Shown: piece by piece, positions 54,756-64,000 of the stretch
How the letters are laid out: every line of letters begins with the position of its first letter
Position numbering within the stretch: the stretch's first letter is position 1
DNA from: [Erwinia] mediterraneensis
Lineage (GTDB): Bacteria > Pseudomonadota > Gammaproteobacteria > Enterobacterales > Enterobacteriaceae
Direction of reading: 5' to 3'
Length of the DNA stretch: 64,000 bases
NCBI RefSeq assembly: GCF_900604315.1
Contig: NZ_LR026978.1
Location: forward strand, 1,589,932 to 1,653,931
Made by a program: the position numbers and the translations under genes
The notes under the pieces: model-generated
What the model saw: the letters and a program-made list of their open reading frames with translations, nothing else
The model's database searches: none
Told to the model about the DNA's origin: nothing

Positions 54756-56861
54756 ATGAGTAAAATTGGCTTTTATCTTCTGTTACTGGTGCTTTCGCCT
54801 GTAGCAGCACTGATCGTCGTTACGCCAATGGATAGCCAGAAACAATATATTTTTGGCCTAATCAGCATTATGATAATGTTTTTAATGGGCTTGAGCAAAA
54901 GCCGTAAATTAACTGTTGTAATGGTGATCCTTTCTCTTTTAATGTCTACCCGCTATATGTGGTGGCGTACAACAGAGACTCTGCATTTTAATTCTGAAAT
55001 CGAAGCGATTCTGGGGTTTGCATTATATATTGCAGAACTCTACGTCTGGCTGATCTTAATTCTGGGCTATTTGCAGACTACCTGGCCATTAAAGCGCACA
55101 ATCGAACCTTTGCCGGATGATATTTCGCTGTGGCCAACGGTCGATATCTATGTACCGACTTACAATGAGAGCCTGGAGGTAGTGCGCGATACCGTCCTGG
55201 CGGCGCAGTGTATCGATTATCCTCGTGACAAACTGAAAATCTATGTGCTGGACGATGGCAAGCGCAGCGAGTTTGCGGTGTTCGCTGCAGATGTCGGCGT
55301 AGGCTACATCACGCGCGACGATAACCGTCATGCCAAAGCGGGCAACCTTAACCACGCATTAAAAATCACCAAAGGCGAATTGATCTGTATTTTTGACTGT
55401 GATCATGTGGCCACGCGTACCTTCCTGCAGGCCACGGTAGGGCCATTTTTGAACGATCCTAAGCTGGCGCTGCTGCAAACGCCGCACTACTTTTACTCGC
55501 CGGATCCCTTTGAGCGTAACCTGCGCGCTGCACGCAATATGCCCAATGAGGGTGCGCTGTTTTACGGGCCGATTCAGCAGGGCAATGATAACTGGAATGC
55601 GACATTTTTCTGCGGTTCCTGTGCTGTCATTCGTCGTAGCGCCCTGGAGGAAATCGGCGGCTTTGCCACCGAAACCGTCACCGAAGATGCGCATACCGCG
55701 CTGAAAATGCAGCGCCTCGGTTGGGGTTCAGCATTTCTGTCAATTCCGTTGGCAGCAGGTCTGGCCACAGAACGTCTGGGGCTGCACGTCATACAGCGTA
55801 CTCGCTGGGCTCGCGGCATGACGCAGATTTTCCGTGTCGATAATCCATTACTCGGGCGTGGTTTGAAGTGGCAGCAGCGCTTGTGTTACCTCAGCGCCAT
55901 GCTGCACTTCCAGTTCGGTCTGCCACGTGTGATCTTTCTGACCGCACCGCTGGCCTATCTGTTATTTGACCTGAACATTATTCACTCTTCTGCATCGCTG
56001 ATTTTTGCCTATGTGTTACCGCACCTGATCATGTCGCTTTACGTTAACTCCCGAATGAATGGCCGTTTTCGCTACTCTTTTTGGGGCGAGATTTACGAAA
56101 CCGTGATGTGTTTCCATCTGGTCATCCCAACCCTGATTACGTTGTTCTCGCCTAAGCACGGCAAGTTTAACGTGACGGATAAAGGCGGGCTGCTTGATCA
56201 GGGCTTCTTTGATTTCAACATTGTGCGTCCGCATGTCATCGTCGCCTCGTTGCTGACGCTGGCTATTGTCGCCGGGATTGTACGCGCGGTCGGGCATGAC
56301 TATTTTGGCGTCGATCCCTGGGTTATCGCTCTGAATGTGGGCTGGGCCACGTTCAGCCTGATTATCCTGATGGCAGCCATTGCCGTGGCGCGTGAAACGC
56401 GCCAGGTACGTAAAACTATTCGTATTGAGGTTCAGCTACCGGCCGTTATCCATTACGCCAGCGGCATCGCGTCGCGCACCACAACGACCGATCTGTCGAT
56501 GGGCGGCGCGCAGCTCAATGCGCCCGATTTACGCCATCAGCATGATGAAATTGAAGAGATTAATCTGGTGCTAAAATCCGGGGCCATTACGATTCCGGTC
56601 AGTCAGATCTCCAGCGATGATAAAAGTATTCGCCTGAGCTTTAAGGATATGCCGCTGTCGCGTCGCCGTGAACTGGTGCGCGTCGTGCTTGCGCGTGCTG
56701 ACGCCTGGATCCTGCCGCAATATAAACAGGATAAAATATTGCTGTCGCTTGGCACCATTATCCGCACCGTATTTGAACTTTTCTGGCTGAGCTGGAAAGG
56801 ACGTAAAGAGAGACGCCGTGCGCTTAACTCTGGAGCGGCAAAAAGAGATGACGCGGCATGA
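54756..56861 (+). CDS. bcsA: Cellulose synthase catalytic subunit BcsA
   Basis: This 701-residue inner-membrane glycosyltransferase family 2 enzyme polymerises UDP-glucose under c-di-GMP control. N-terminal helices (about 5-115) are followed by the catalytic core with VLDDGKRSEF, IFDCDHVATR, TVTEDAHTAL and QRTRWARG (D, DxD, TED, QxxRW). More helices follow. The C-terminal PilZ domain has the RETRQ (RxxxR) and DLSMGG (DxSxxG) motifs. It is shorter than E. coli BcsA (872), lacking the long N-terminal extension. Its end overlaps bcsB by 4 bp. Confidence 0.96.
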   Translation: MSKIGFYLLLLVLSPVAALIVVTPMDSQKQYIFGLISIMIMFLMGLSKSRKLTVVMVILSLLMSTRYMWWRTTETLHFNSEIEAILGFALYIAELYVWLILILGYLQTTWPLKRTIEPLPDDISLWPTVDIYVPTYNESLEVVRDTVLAAQCIDYPRDKLKIYVLDDGKRSEFAVFAADVGVGYITRDDNRHAKAGNLNHALKITKGELICIFDCDHVATRTFLQATVGPFLNDPKLALLQTPHYFYSPDPFERNLRAARNMPNEGALFYGPIQQGNDNWNATFFCGSCAVIRRSALEEIGGFATETVTEDAHTALKMQRLGWGSAFLSIPLAAGLATERLGLHVIQRTRWARGMTQIFRVDNPLLGRGLKWQQRLCYLSAMLHFQFGLPRVIFLTAPLAYLLFDLNIIHSSASLIFAYVLPHLIMSLYVNSRMNGRFRYSFWGEIYETVMCFHLVIPTLITLFSPKHGKFNVTDKGGLLDQGFFDFNIVRPHVIVASLLTLAIVAGIVRAVGHDYFGVDPWVIALNVGWATFSLIILMAAIAVARETRQVRKTIRIEVQLPAVIHYASGIASRTTTTDLSMGGAQLNAPDLRHQHDEIEEINLVLKSGAITIPVSQISSDDKSIRLSFKDMPLSRRRELVRVVLARADAWILPQYKQDKILLSLGTIIRTVFELFWLSWKGRKERRRALNSGAAKRDDAA

Positions 56862-59272
56862 GGATTCTGAAGCAAAACATGCAGCTCAGCGCGCTGGCTG
56901 CGGTATTGATGCTCTCTTCCGCCTGGGCAGAAACGCCCACCCAGGCGCCAGAAGATGATCCGCTGTTTACGTTAACACCTCCTTCAGCATCGGAGGAGGC
57001 TGAGCAGCAGTTACGTGACGCAGCGGTGGCGGAACCTTATATGCCCGCCGCGCCCGTGCCAGAAGCCGATGCTGAGAGCCAGGCACCCCTTTCCCAACCG
57101 ATAAGCACTGCGATTTCGGTGGCGCAAATGGGACAACAGCAGGGGATTACTCTGACCGGCGGACAGTTGCAGTCGGGGATCGTCTTTACTTTGCCAGCCG
57201 ATGAAGTGATTACCAATGCGCAGCTGCACCTTGCACTGCGGGTTTCGCCAGAACTGGCTGCGCGCAACACTTCGCTGCAGCTGATGCTTAACGGTCAGCC
57301 CCTGGGGACTTTACCGCTGGGGGCCAGCGACAGTGATACCAGCGTGTATCAGCTGGATATTCCTGCAGCGATGGTGGTTTCCAGTAACAACCTGAGCTTT
57401 CAGATTAACGATGCAGATAAGCTGCTGTGTGAAAAAGAAGACGCCGCACGCTATCAGGTGACAATTCTGCCTGAAACCCGGTTGAGCCTTGAAGGTCAGC
57501 AGCTCAATATCGGTAACAGTCTGCGTAACTTCCCGCGTCCGTTTCTGGATCCGTTACGCATGGCTAATACCAGCATCACAATGGGCTTCAGCTCTGCGGT
57601 GACGCCTGAGGTGATGAGCGCGGCGGTGCAGGTCGCTTCCTGGTTCGGTATTCAGGGAGATTATCGTGGTGTTCATTTTCCTGTGGTTCGCGGTCAATTG
57701 CCGCAACAGAACGGTATCCTCTTTGGGCATCCGGGCGACAAAATTGGTGCGCTGACATTTCCGGCAGTAACAGCACCGACGTTACAGGTGGTCAATAATC
57801 CGGACAATCCGCTCTACAAACTGCTGCTGGTGATTGGCCAGGATGAAGCGCAGCTGCGCCAGGCTGCATGGCGCTTAACCAGTCAGCCTCTGACCAGCGA
57901 AGAGAGTACTCTGACTGTCAGCACGCAGAAAATCACCGATCGTAAGCCCTATGACGCGCCGCGCTGGATTAACACCAGTCGCCCGGTGCGCCTGAGTGAG
58001 CTGCTGCGCAAAGATCAGAGCCTGACCACGACCGGCATCTGGCATGATGCGCTGCACGTTAATTTCCGTGCCGCGCCAGATCTTTTTCTGTGGGATGGTG
58101 ACACGATTCCGGTGGACCTGCATTATCGCTTTCCGGCAGAAAACTGGATTGATGATAAGCAGTCCTTCCTGAACCTCACCCTGAACGGTACTTTTTTACG
58201 CAATCTGTCGGTGAATAAAGAGGGTGTGCTGGAGAGTCTCTGGCATCGTCTGGGCGGCGACGCCCGTCAGGAACACTATCGGATCAAGCTGGATCCCTAC
58301 CTGATCTATGGCGATAACCAGCTGGCGCTCTATTTCAACATCAAACCAAAGGCAGATGCGCCCTGTAACGTCGTGCTGAATAACAATATCAAGAGTCGTA
58401 TCGAAGAAGACTCCTGGATTGACCTCAGTAATACACGCCATTTTGCACTGTTGCCGAATCTCTCCTATTTCGTCGGTGCCTCGTTTCCTTTTTCGCGTCT
58501 GGCCGATTTTAGCCAGACCCTGCTGTTGCTGCCTGCTCAGCCTGGTGATGCGGAAATCAGTACGCTGCTCGATATGGCTGCACGTTCCGGCAACGCGACT
58601 GGTGTGACGCTGGTACAAAACCACGTGCTGTTTGGGATGCCGGAGGGGGGAGCGAACCTGGCGCGTCTGCAGCAAAGCGATGTGCTGGCGGTCAGCACCA
58701 CCCGGAATAGTGAATTTAATCAGCGGGTATTGGCCGGTACGGTTTATGACATTAACGGTGTAACTCTGGGAGTTAAAGAGCCAGATAGCTGGGACAAGCT
58801 GCTTAGCTGGATTAGCGGAGACTGGTATCGGCAGCAGCTGGATGCCGATCGTTACTTCTCTTCTAATGAATCCTGGCGCGGTTTTATCAGTTATCGCTCG
58901 CCCTGGAATAGCGAACGCCTGGTGGTCATGGCAGTGGCAACCAGCGACGATCAGCTTATGCGCCTGCATGACGATCTCAACCTGCCAGCCATTAACGCAG
59001 GTATACGTGGCGATACCGCCATTATTACCGATGAAAACGGCGTGCGCAGCTTCCGTGTCGGCCCCCGGTTCCCGAGTGGCGAGTTGCCCTGGTATCTGAT
59101 GGTGGTGTGGTATGCCAACCAGCATTCCGTGCTGATGGCGCTGCTCGCGCTGCTGCTTTCTGGCGTAGCAGGGCTGGCAACCTGGGTGATGCTGAAACGT
59201 CATGCCCGGCAGCGCCTGCATTCGCAAGGCCAACGCGATTCGGCAAGAAGTAGGGATAATAACAATGAATAA
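56858..59272 (+). CDS. bcsB: Cellulose synthase regulatory subunit BcsB
   Basis: This 804-residue periplasmic partner of BcsA has a signal peptide (about 1-25, ending AWA) and an acidic, Pro/Ala-rich linker to about residue 90. Alternating carbohydrate-binding and flavodoxin-like domains follow (LNGQPLGTLPLGAS; FPRPFLDPLRMANTSITMGF). A C-terminal membrane anchor (VLMALLALLLSGVAGLATWV) is present. Its start overlaps bcsA and its end overlaps the bcsC start by 8 bp, so translation is coupled. Confidence 0.94.
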   Translation: MRILKQNMQLSALAAVLMLSSAWAETPTQAPEDDPLFTLTPPSASEEAEQQLRDAAVAEPYMPAAPVPEADAESQAPLSQPISTAISVAQMGQQQGITLTGGQLQSGIVFTLPADEVITNAQLHLALRVSPELAARNTSLQLMLNGQPLGTLPLGASDSDTSVYQLDIPAAMVVSSNNLSFQINDADKLLCEKEDAARYQVTILPETRLSLEGQQLNIGNSLRNFPRPFLDPLRMANTSITMGFSSAVTPEVMSAAVQVASWFGIQGDYRGVHFPVVRGQLPQQNGILFGHPGDKIGALTFPAVTAPTLQVVNNPDNPLYKLLLVIGQDEAQLRQAAWRLTSQPLTSEESTLTVSTQKITDRKPYDAPRWINTSRPVRLSELLRKDQSLTTTGIWHDALHVNFRAAPDLFLWDGDTIPVDLHYRFPAENWIDDKQSFLNLTLNGTFLRNLSVNKEGVLESLWHRLGGDARQEHYRIKLDPYLIYGDNQLALYFNIKPKADAPCNVVLNNNIKSRIEEDSWIDLSNTRHFALLPNLSYFVGASFPFSRLADFSQTLLLLPAQPGDAEISTLLDMAARSGNATGVTLVQNHVLFGMPEGGANLARLQQSDVLAVSTTRNSEFNQRVLAGTVYDINGVTLGVKEPDSWDKLLSWISGDWYRQQLDADRYFSSNESWRGFISYRSPWNSERLVVMAVATSDDQLMRLHDDLNLPAINAGIRGDTAIITDENGVRSFRVGPRFPSGELPWYLMVVWYANQHSVLMALLALLLSGVAGLATWVMLKRHARQRLHSQGQRDSARSRDNNNE

Positions 59273-62200
59273 AAAGTTGCTGAGTGCGGGTATTGGACAT
59301 GCTCTGTTACTGGGCGGAACCCTGACGTTATCGCAGCCGTTGCTGGCCGCCGGGAGCAATAATCCGGCCTTACAGGCGTTATTTGATCAGGCGACGTACT
59401 GGCATCAGAAAGCCCACGACGATCTGGCGAAAGCGGCCTTGCAAAAAGTATTAACCGTCGAGGCGAATAATACAGAAGCGCTTTATCTGCTGGCGCTTTA
59501 TGCCCAGCAGAGCGGTGACAATGAAGCTGCTGCGTACTGGCGTTCACGACTGAGTCAGGTTTCCCCTGATGATAGTCATCTGGCCGAACTGGATAATGCG
59601 CGCAAGATGCAGGCTGTTCCGCAGTCACAGGTCACGCTGGCTCGCCAGCAGGCAAAGAGCGGTAATATTGCGGCTGCTCTGCAGACCTGGCGCAATACTT
59701 TTAGCGGCGAAGAACCGCCAGCTAATCTGGCTGCGGAATATTACCTGACGATGGCTGGCGATCGTTCACTGCTGCCACAGGCAGTAGATAAATTGCGCCA
59801 GTTTGCCGCCGCGCATCCGCAGGATAAAAGCGCCCAGCTGGCGCTGGGTAAAGTGTTGAGCTATCAGGAGTCAACACGACGTGAAGGGATATCACTCCTG
59901 GAAAGCCTGGCGGAAACCAGTAAAGAAGCTGATAGCGCGCTGCGCCAGTCGCTGTTGTGGCTGGCTCCGCAGTCACAGGATGCTGAGCGCTATCAAACTT
60001 ATCTGCAGCGCCATCCTCAGGACAGTGCGGTAATGGAGTATTACCGTAAAAATGTGGGCGGTGCGGAAAGAGGGGCTGGTTATGATGCCCTGAACAGTGG
60101 CGATGTGGCTGGCGCCGAACAGTTCTTCAGCAAGGTTCTGGCAGCCAACCCCCAGGATGCTGACGCGCTGGCTGGCATGGGTTATGTCGCACAGCGCAGC
60201 GGCCAGTTCGGTGCAGCGGCAGACTACCTGCAGCGAGCCGCGCAGCAGGGGGGCGAACAGAGTGAAACGCGTCAGCAGCAGGCGAATGATGCGCAATTTT
60301 ACGCGCAACTGACCCGTGCCCGTCAGGCGCTGGAAAGTGGCAACAGCGTACAGGCTCTGGCGCTGAGCGAGCCCTTAACGCAGGCGGAAGGTGAAAAAGG
60401 CGTGGCCGCAAAATTGTTTCGCGCCGATGTTTTGCGTCGTGATAAGCAGTTCGAGCAGGCTGAACAAACCTACCGCGCCGTGCTGCAGTCTGATGCGGAT
60501 AATCGTAACGCGAAAGAAGGGCTGTTTTATGTGCTGCGTCAGCAGAATCGTACCGCAGAAGCCAATGCTTTGCTCGGCGATCTGCCGGACAGCGTGCGTC
60601 AGAGTGTGGCGCCGCGCGGTAGCAGCAGCAGTGAACCGCTGCGGCAACAGGCGAAGCGTGCGCTGGAGCAGGGGAACAGTGCCAGCGCTATAACGATTTT
60701 GCAGCAGGGAATTCAGCGCTTCCCCAATGATGGCTGGTTGCGCCTCGATCTGGCGCGGATTTACCGTAGCCAGGGCAATAATGCCCAGGCTGCCGATGTG
60801 ATGCAGCCCGTACTGCGCTCTAATGCCAGCGTCAATGAAGTGTATGCCGGGGCGATTAACGCCAGCGAAAGCGGAGCCTGGCAGCAGGCGAGTCAGTTGA
60901 TGCAGCGTATTCCGGTGAACAGCCAGAACCAGGCGATGCGTACCCTGGCGCAGCGCGTGAATTTTAACCTGCAAATGGCAACTGCTGACCAGTATTTAGC
61001 GCAGGGTTCAACGGCCGCCGCCGCGAATACGTTAAAAGCGCTGGCGGTCAATCCACCGTCCAATCCTGTCGATGCAGGTAATCTGGCCAAAAAACTGGCG
61101 CAGGCTGGTGATCTGAACACTGCAGTCAAGGTTGTGCGCAGTAATATGCAGCGTGGCGTGCAGGGAAATGCGGGAGATTATGCAGCTCAGGTAGCAGTGC
61201 TGAATCAGGCGGGTCTGAGCAGCGAAGCGCAGAATTTCCTCAACAATCCGGTACTGCAGGCGCGCAGTACTCCCACGCAGCTGGCGGGCATTCGCAATGG
61301 CTACGTTATTAACGAGGCAGATCGGTTACGTGAGCAGAAGCAATATGCCGCTGCCTACGACAAGCTGATTGGCGCTTTACAGCATGATCCACAAAATCGT
61401 GATCTGATGTTTGCGATGGCACGCCTCTATCAGTCCGGCAAGATGAATAAAGAAGCGGGCGTCGTTTACGATTATCTGATCACCCAGGATACACCCGGTC
61501 AGGATGCCCGTGAGGGCGCGATTAATGTGGCGCTGGCACAAAATGATCTGGACAAAGCCAATGCGTTAGCGCGCGGCCTGGATAACAAACAACAGCCGGA
61601 TCGTCTGCTGCTGCTGGCGCGCGTTGCGGAAGCCAACGGCAATCATGCCCAGGCGATGCGCTATTTACGCACAGCCCGCGGTCAGCTGATCGGCCTGCAG
61701 GGAGCGGAAAGCGGTGGCGTTCCCACCATTGGCGGACTGGCGCTGGCAGACAACCCTTTTATCAATCGTAATACGCCGCAGCAGCAAGGTTCACCCTCCA
61801 GTTACGGCAGCGTGCTGCCGTGGCAGAGCGTGCCAGCCAGTAGCGCAACATCTATTCTCCCGGATAGCGAGGCCGCAATGCCCACGGCACAAAGCCGTAT
61901 GTTGCATCAGATCACTGACATGATGGACGATCTGGAACAGAAAACCGGCACCTGGTTGCAGGGCGGCGTGCAGGTTCGCGGCCGGGACGGTGAATCCGGG
62001 CTGAGTAAACTGACGGAAGCGAAAGCACCGCTCACCTGGTCGAGTGCGCCTTTTGGCGATGCACGCTTTGAGTTCAGCGTTACGCCAGTCACGTTAAACG
62101 CGGGTACCGCCAGTGGCGATGCCTGGCGCCGGCTTGGCAGCGGCGCGGGGGGCAATGCGGTACAAAACCTGGTTAATACCATTAATAACGAACAACGTTA

Positions 62201-63278
62201 TATTGAGGGGCTAAATGCTGCCGAAAGGGCAAACTTCGCAGCGGCGCATCCCGAGCTGGTCAACGAAGATCGGCTCAAAAATATTACCTTCGATAAGCTC
62301 AATCCGCTGACGGCACAGGGCGCAGAGAATCTGGCGTGGCTCAATAACAACCGGGCCGTTAAAGATTATCTGCTGGCCTCGTCACGCAAGCCCAGCGTGA
62401 CCCAGGCCGGTTCGGACAGCAGTAACACTCAGAATACCAGCGGTGTAGAACTGAGCCTGGCTCTGAAAGGCAGCAACTATAAGATCGACCTCGGCAGCAC
62501 GCCGCTGGGCCAGGATTTAAGTACCCTGATTGGCGGCATCCAGTGGTCGCCGAAATTGACCGATTACCTGACGCTGATCCTGACGGGCGAGCGTCGTGCG
62601 GTAACGGATAGCCTGCTCTCTTATGTTGGTACGGAAGATAAGCTGTCCGGCAAGCGTTGGGGACGCGTGACAAAAAATGGCGGAAACGCCTTGCTGAGCT
62701 ATGACAACGGAGATGCGGGCTTTTATGCCGGAGCTGGCCTTTACAGCTATCAGGGCGAAAACGTCGCCAGCAATGATAGCGTGCAGGCGAATGCGGGCGC
62801 TTACGTACGGCCTTTCCATTATGACGACCGGGAGTTGAAGCTGGGCATGAGCCTGTCATGGATGGATTTCTCTAAGAACCTCAGCTATTTCAGCTACGGT
62901 CAGGGGGGATACTTTAGCCCGCAGAACTATGTTTCTGTTTCGCTCCCGGTTGACTTTACCCGTAAGTATGACGATCTGGACGTCAAGTTGGGCGGATCGG
63001 TAGGTTATCAGTCCTACAGTCAGGATAAGAGCGCCTATTTCCCGGGCAACCCTGAATGGCAATCCTTCCTGGATGAGATGGTAAAAAGCGGTTTTGCGAA
63101 AGAGTCTTATTATTCAGGCGGCAGCAAAAATGGCATCGGCTATAACATTCATGCTGGTGCGGATTATAAAGTGAGCAAAGATATGTCCATTGGCGGCCAG
63201 CTAGGTTATGACACTTTTGGTGATTATAACGAGAGTACAGCCCAGCTATGGTTCCGCTATCTTTTCGGAGATAAATAA
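59265..63278 (+). CDS. bcsC: Cellulose export protein BcsC
   Basis: This 1337-residue protein has a signal peptide (about 1-30), a long periplasmic run of tetratricopeptide repeats (about 35-870; e.g. ALYLLALYAQQSGDNEAAAY, ADALAGMGYVAQRSGQFGAA) and a C-terminal outer-membrane beta-barrel from about 1070 to the end (YLFGDK). It carries the glucan through the periplasm and outer membrane. It is longer than E. coli BcsC (1157) and nearer to the ~1300-residue type I forms. The ATG at 59265 is chosen for the signal peptide. Confidence 0.94.
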   Translation: MNKKLLSAGIGHALLLGGTLTLSQPLLAAGSNNPALQALFDQATYWHQKAHDDLAKAALQKVLTVEANNTEALYLLALYAQQSGDNEAAAYWRSRLSQVSPDDSHLAELDNARKMQAVPQSQVTLARQQAKSGNIAAALQTWRNTFSGEEPPANLAAEYYLTMAGDRSLLPQAVDKLRQFAAAHPQDKSAQLALGKVLSYQESTRREGISLLESLAETSKEADSALRQSLLWLAPQSQDAERYQTYLQRHPQDSAVMEYYRKNVGGAERGAGYDALNSGDVAGAEQFFSKVLAANPQDADALAGMGYVAQRSGQFGAAADYLQRAAQQGGEQSETRQQQANDAQFYAQLTRARQALESGNSVQALALSEPLTQAEGEKGVAAKLFRADVLRRDKQFEQAEQTYRAVLQSDADNRNAKEGLFYVLRQQNRTAEANALLGDLPDSVRQSVAPRGSSSSEPLRQQAKRALEQGNSASAITILQQGIQRFPNDGWLRLDLARIYRSQGNNAQAADVMQPVLRSNASVNEVYAGAINASESGAWQQASQLMQRIPVNSQNQAMRTLAQRVNFNLQMATADQYLAQGSTAAAANTLKALAVNPPSNPVDAGNLAKKLAQAGDLNTAVKVVRSNMQRGVQGNAGDYAAQVAVLNQAGLSSEAQNFLNNPVLQARSTPTQLAGIRNGYVINEADRLREQKQYAAAYDKLIGALQHDPQNRDLMFAMARLYQSGKMNKEAGVVYDYLITQDTPGQDAREGAINVALAQNDLDKANALARGLDNKQQPDRLLLLARVAEANGNHAQAMRYLRTARGQLIGLQGAESGGVPTIGGLALADNPFINRNTPQQQGSPSSYGSVLPWQSVPASSATSILPDSEAAMPTAQSRMLHQITDMMDDLEQKTGTWLQGGVQVRGRDGESGLSKLTEAKAPLTWSSAPFGDARFEFSVTPVTLNAGTASGDAWRRLGSGAGGNAVQNLVNTINNEQRYIEGLNAAERANFAAAHPELVNEDRLKNITFDKLNPLTAQGAENLAWLNNNRAVKDYLLASSRKPSVTQAGSDSSNTQNTSGVELSLALKGSNYKIDLGSTPLGQDLSTLIGGIQWSPKLTDYLTLILTGERRAVTDSLLSYVGTEDKLSGKRWGRVTKNGGNALLSYDNGDAGFYAGAGLYSYQGENVASNDSVQANAGAYVRPFHYDDRELKLGMSLSWMDFSKNLSYFSYGQGGYFSPQNYVSVSLPVDFTRKYDDLDVKLGGSVGYQSYSQDKSAYFPGNPEWQSFLDEMVKSGFAKESYYSGGSKNGIGYNIHAGADYKVSKDMSIGGQLGYDTFGDYNESTAQLWFRYLFGDK

Positions 63279-63730
63279 TGAGTGAGCATATGGACGGCAG
63301 ACCACAGAACCACCCCTGGCAAGCAGGCTGGTTTGATCTGCTGAGCGTGATAATTGACGGCATGATAGCTAATGCAGGTGAAGATGAAGCTGCGGCTTTT
63401 TTAAGCGTGATGGGGGAATCGCTGGCTTCACGTTACACTTTACCGGAAGCGCGCACCGTCCAGGATCTGGAGCGGGAGATAAATCTGCAGCTGGCACGTT
63501 TTAACTGGGGATTTGTCATCCTGCAGCCGCAGGATCGCGCCCTGTTAATTCAGCATCATGCGCTCCCCTCCGGGGGCAATCTTATGGAGCCCGCCCGCTG
63601 GCAAAGTGCGATAAGCGCGGTGCTGAAAGGTCTGTATGCGGGCTGGCTGCAGGGACAGGGCGGTAGCGCTGCGGTGCCTGTCGCGCTGGAAATGAGTGAC
63701 GGCAATACGTTGCTGTACCGCTATCAATAA
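63278..63730 (+). CDS. bcsD: Cellulose synthase subunit BcsD
   Basis: This 150-residue periplasmic-ring-type protein aligns glucan chains for crystalline cellulose in Komagataeibacter. Its sequence shows the family core (GEDEAAAFLSVMGESLASRY; ELNLQLARFNWGF-like EREINLQLARFNWGFVILQP) and the expected size (~156). It starts on the last base of the bcsC stop. Its presence marks this as a type I-like operon, unlike the E. coli bcsEFG arrangement. Confidence 0.85.
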   Translation: MSEHMDGRPQNHPWQAGWFDLLSVIIDGMIANAGEDEAAAFLSVMGESLASRYTLPEARTVQDLEREINLQLARFNWGFVILQPQDRALLIQHHALPSGGNLMEPARWQSAISAVLKGLYAGWLQGQGGSAAVPVALEMSDGNTLLYRYQ

Positions 63731-63740
63731 GGATGCAGAA

Positions 63741-64000
63741 ATGAAAGAAAAGGCATTCTGGCGTCGGTGGATATTCTGTTTAATGATGCTCGTATTCAGT
63801 GCGCAAGCGGCCGCTGACAGCTGGGATATCTTTAAGAGCCGTTTCATGAATCGCGACGGTCGCATTATTGATACCGCAAATAATAATGTCAGTCATACAG
63901 AAGGACAGGGATATGGCATGTTGCTGGCGGTCGCGCATAATGATCGCACAACCTTTGATGCGCTGTGGCAATGGACACGCACCCATCTGAGCAATGAGCA
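63741..64000 (+). CDS. bcsZ: Periplasmic endoglucanase BcsZ (GH8), cut by window end
   Basis: The first 86 residues are visible. A signal peptide (about 1-25, WIFCLMMLVFSAQAAA) precedes the GH8 N-terminus: DSWDIFKSRFMNRDGRIIDT, then HTEGQGYGMLLAVAHNDR with the catalytic acid Glu, and DALWQWTRTHLS. BcsZ trims beta-1,4-glucan in the periplasm. It lies 10 bp after bcsD after an AAGGATG site, clearly in the same operon. Confidence 0.93.
   Translation, partial: MKEKAFWRRWIFCLMMLVFSAQAAADSWDIFKSRFMNRDGRIIDTANNNVSHTEGQGYGMLLAVAHNDRTTFDALWQWTRTHLSNE

Overview
The window looks like chromosome of a gamma-proteobacterium of the order Enterobacterales. Its closest overall resemblance is to Erwiniaceae (Pantoea/Erwinia/Mixta type); that placement is inferred from gene content and was not tested by a search. 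Many genes belong to the E. coli 77-81 min neighbourhood (yiaD, tag, yhjY, xyl, wecH/yiaH, glyQS, yibF, mtl, yibL, yiaF, yiaG, eptB, proK, dpp, bcs). They are reshuffled and interleaved with genes that lie elsewhere in E. coli (dnaTC, fdhE/fdhD, sodA, ohrR-ohr).

Layout. 1-3.2 kb: start of a 2-ketogluconate (kgu) operon with its PtxS-type repressor and a perfect palindromic operator, then a second LacI-type regulator. The first ~210 bp look corrupted. 3.3-7.7 kb: yiaD, tag, yhjY, an unrecognised membrane protein, and the primosome loaders dnaT-dnaC. 7.8-18.7 kb: a ROK regulator, then the xylose regulon (xylR, xylFGH on the minus strand; xylAB divergent), then a cysteine hydrolase and a GlxA-type AraC regulator. 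18.7-24.1 kb: wecH, an Rpn nuclease gene interrupted by an amber codon, and glyQS. 24.1-27.2 kb: an accessory island between glyS and yibF, with one full DUF3289 gene, three DUF943 genes, a truncated second DUF3289 3' end, and repeated scraps of the yibF 3' end. 27.2-33.2 kb: yibF, fdhE, fdhD, a DeoR-type regulator divergent from a class III aminotransferase, and sodA. 33.4-42.5 kb: a VirK/YbjX protein, yibL, mtlADR with four CRP sites, yiaF, yiaG, a small HD alarmone-type hydrolase, and ohrR-ohr. 42.6-52.8 kb: eptB, tRNA-Pro(CGG), and dppABCDF ending in a terminator whose loop holds an IS10-like insertion sequence. 53.4 kb to the end: a cellulose synthase operon bcsO-Q-A-B-C-D-Z, cut by the window end inside bcsZ.

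How it works together. Most of the window is housekeeping and catabolism: uptake and entry of xylose, mannitol and 2-ketogluconate, dipeptide import, peroxide and superoxide defence, glycyl-tRNA charging and cellulose secretion. The accessory parts of most interest are the DUF3289/DUF943 array, which has the architecture of a toxin/immunity locus with orphan toxin tails and expanded immunity-like genes; the Rpn gene, whose amber codon lies upstream of a well-formed internal start; and the IS placed between the arms of the dpp terminator.
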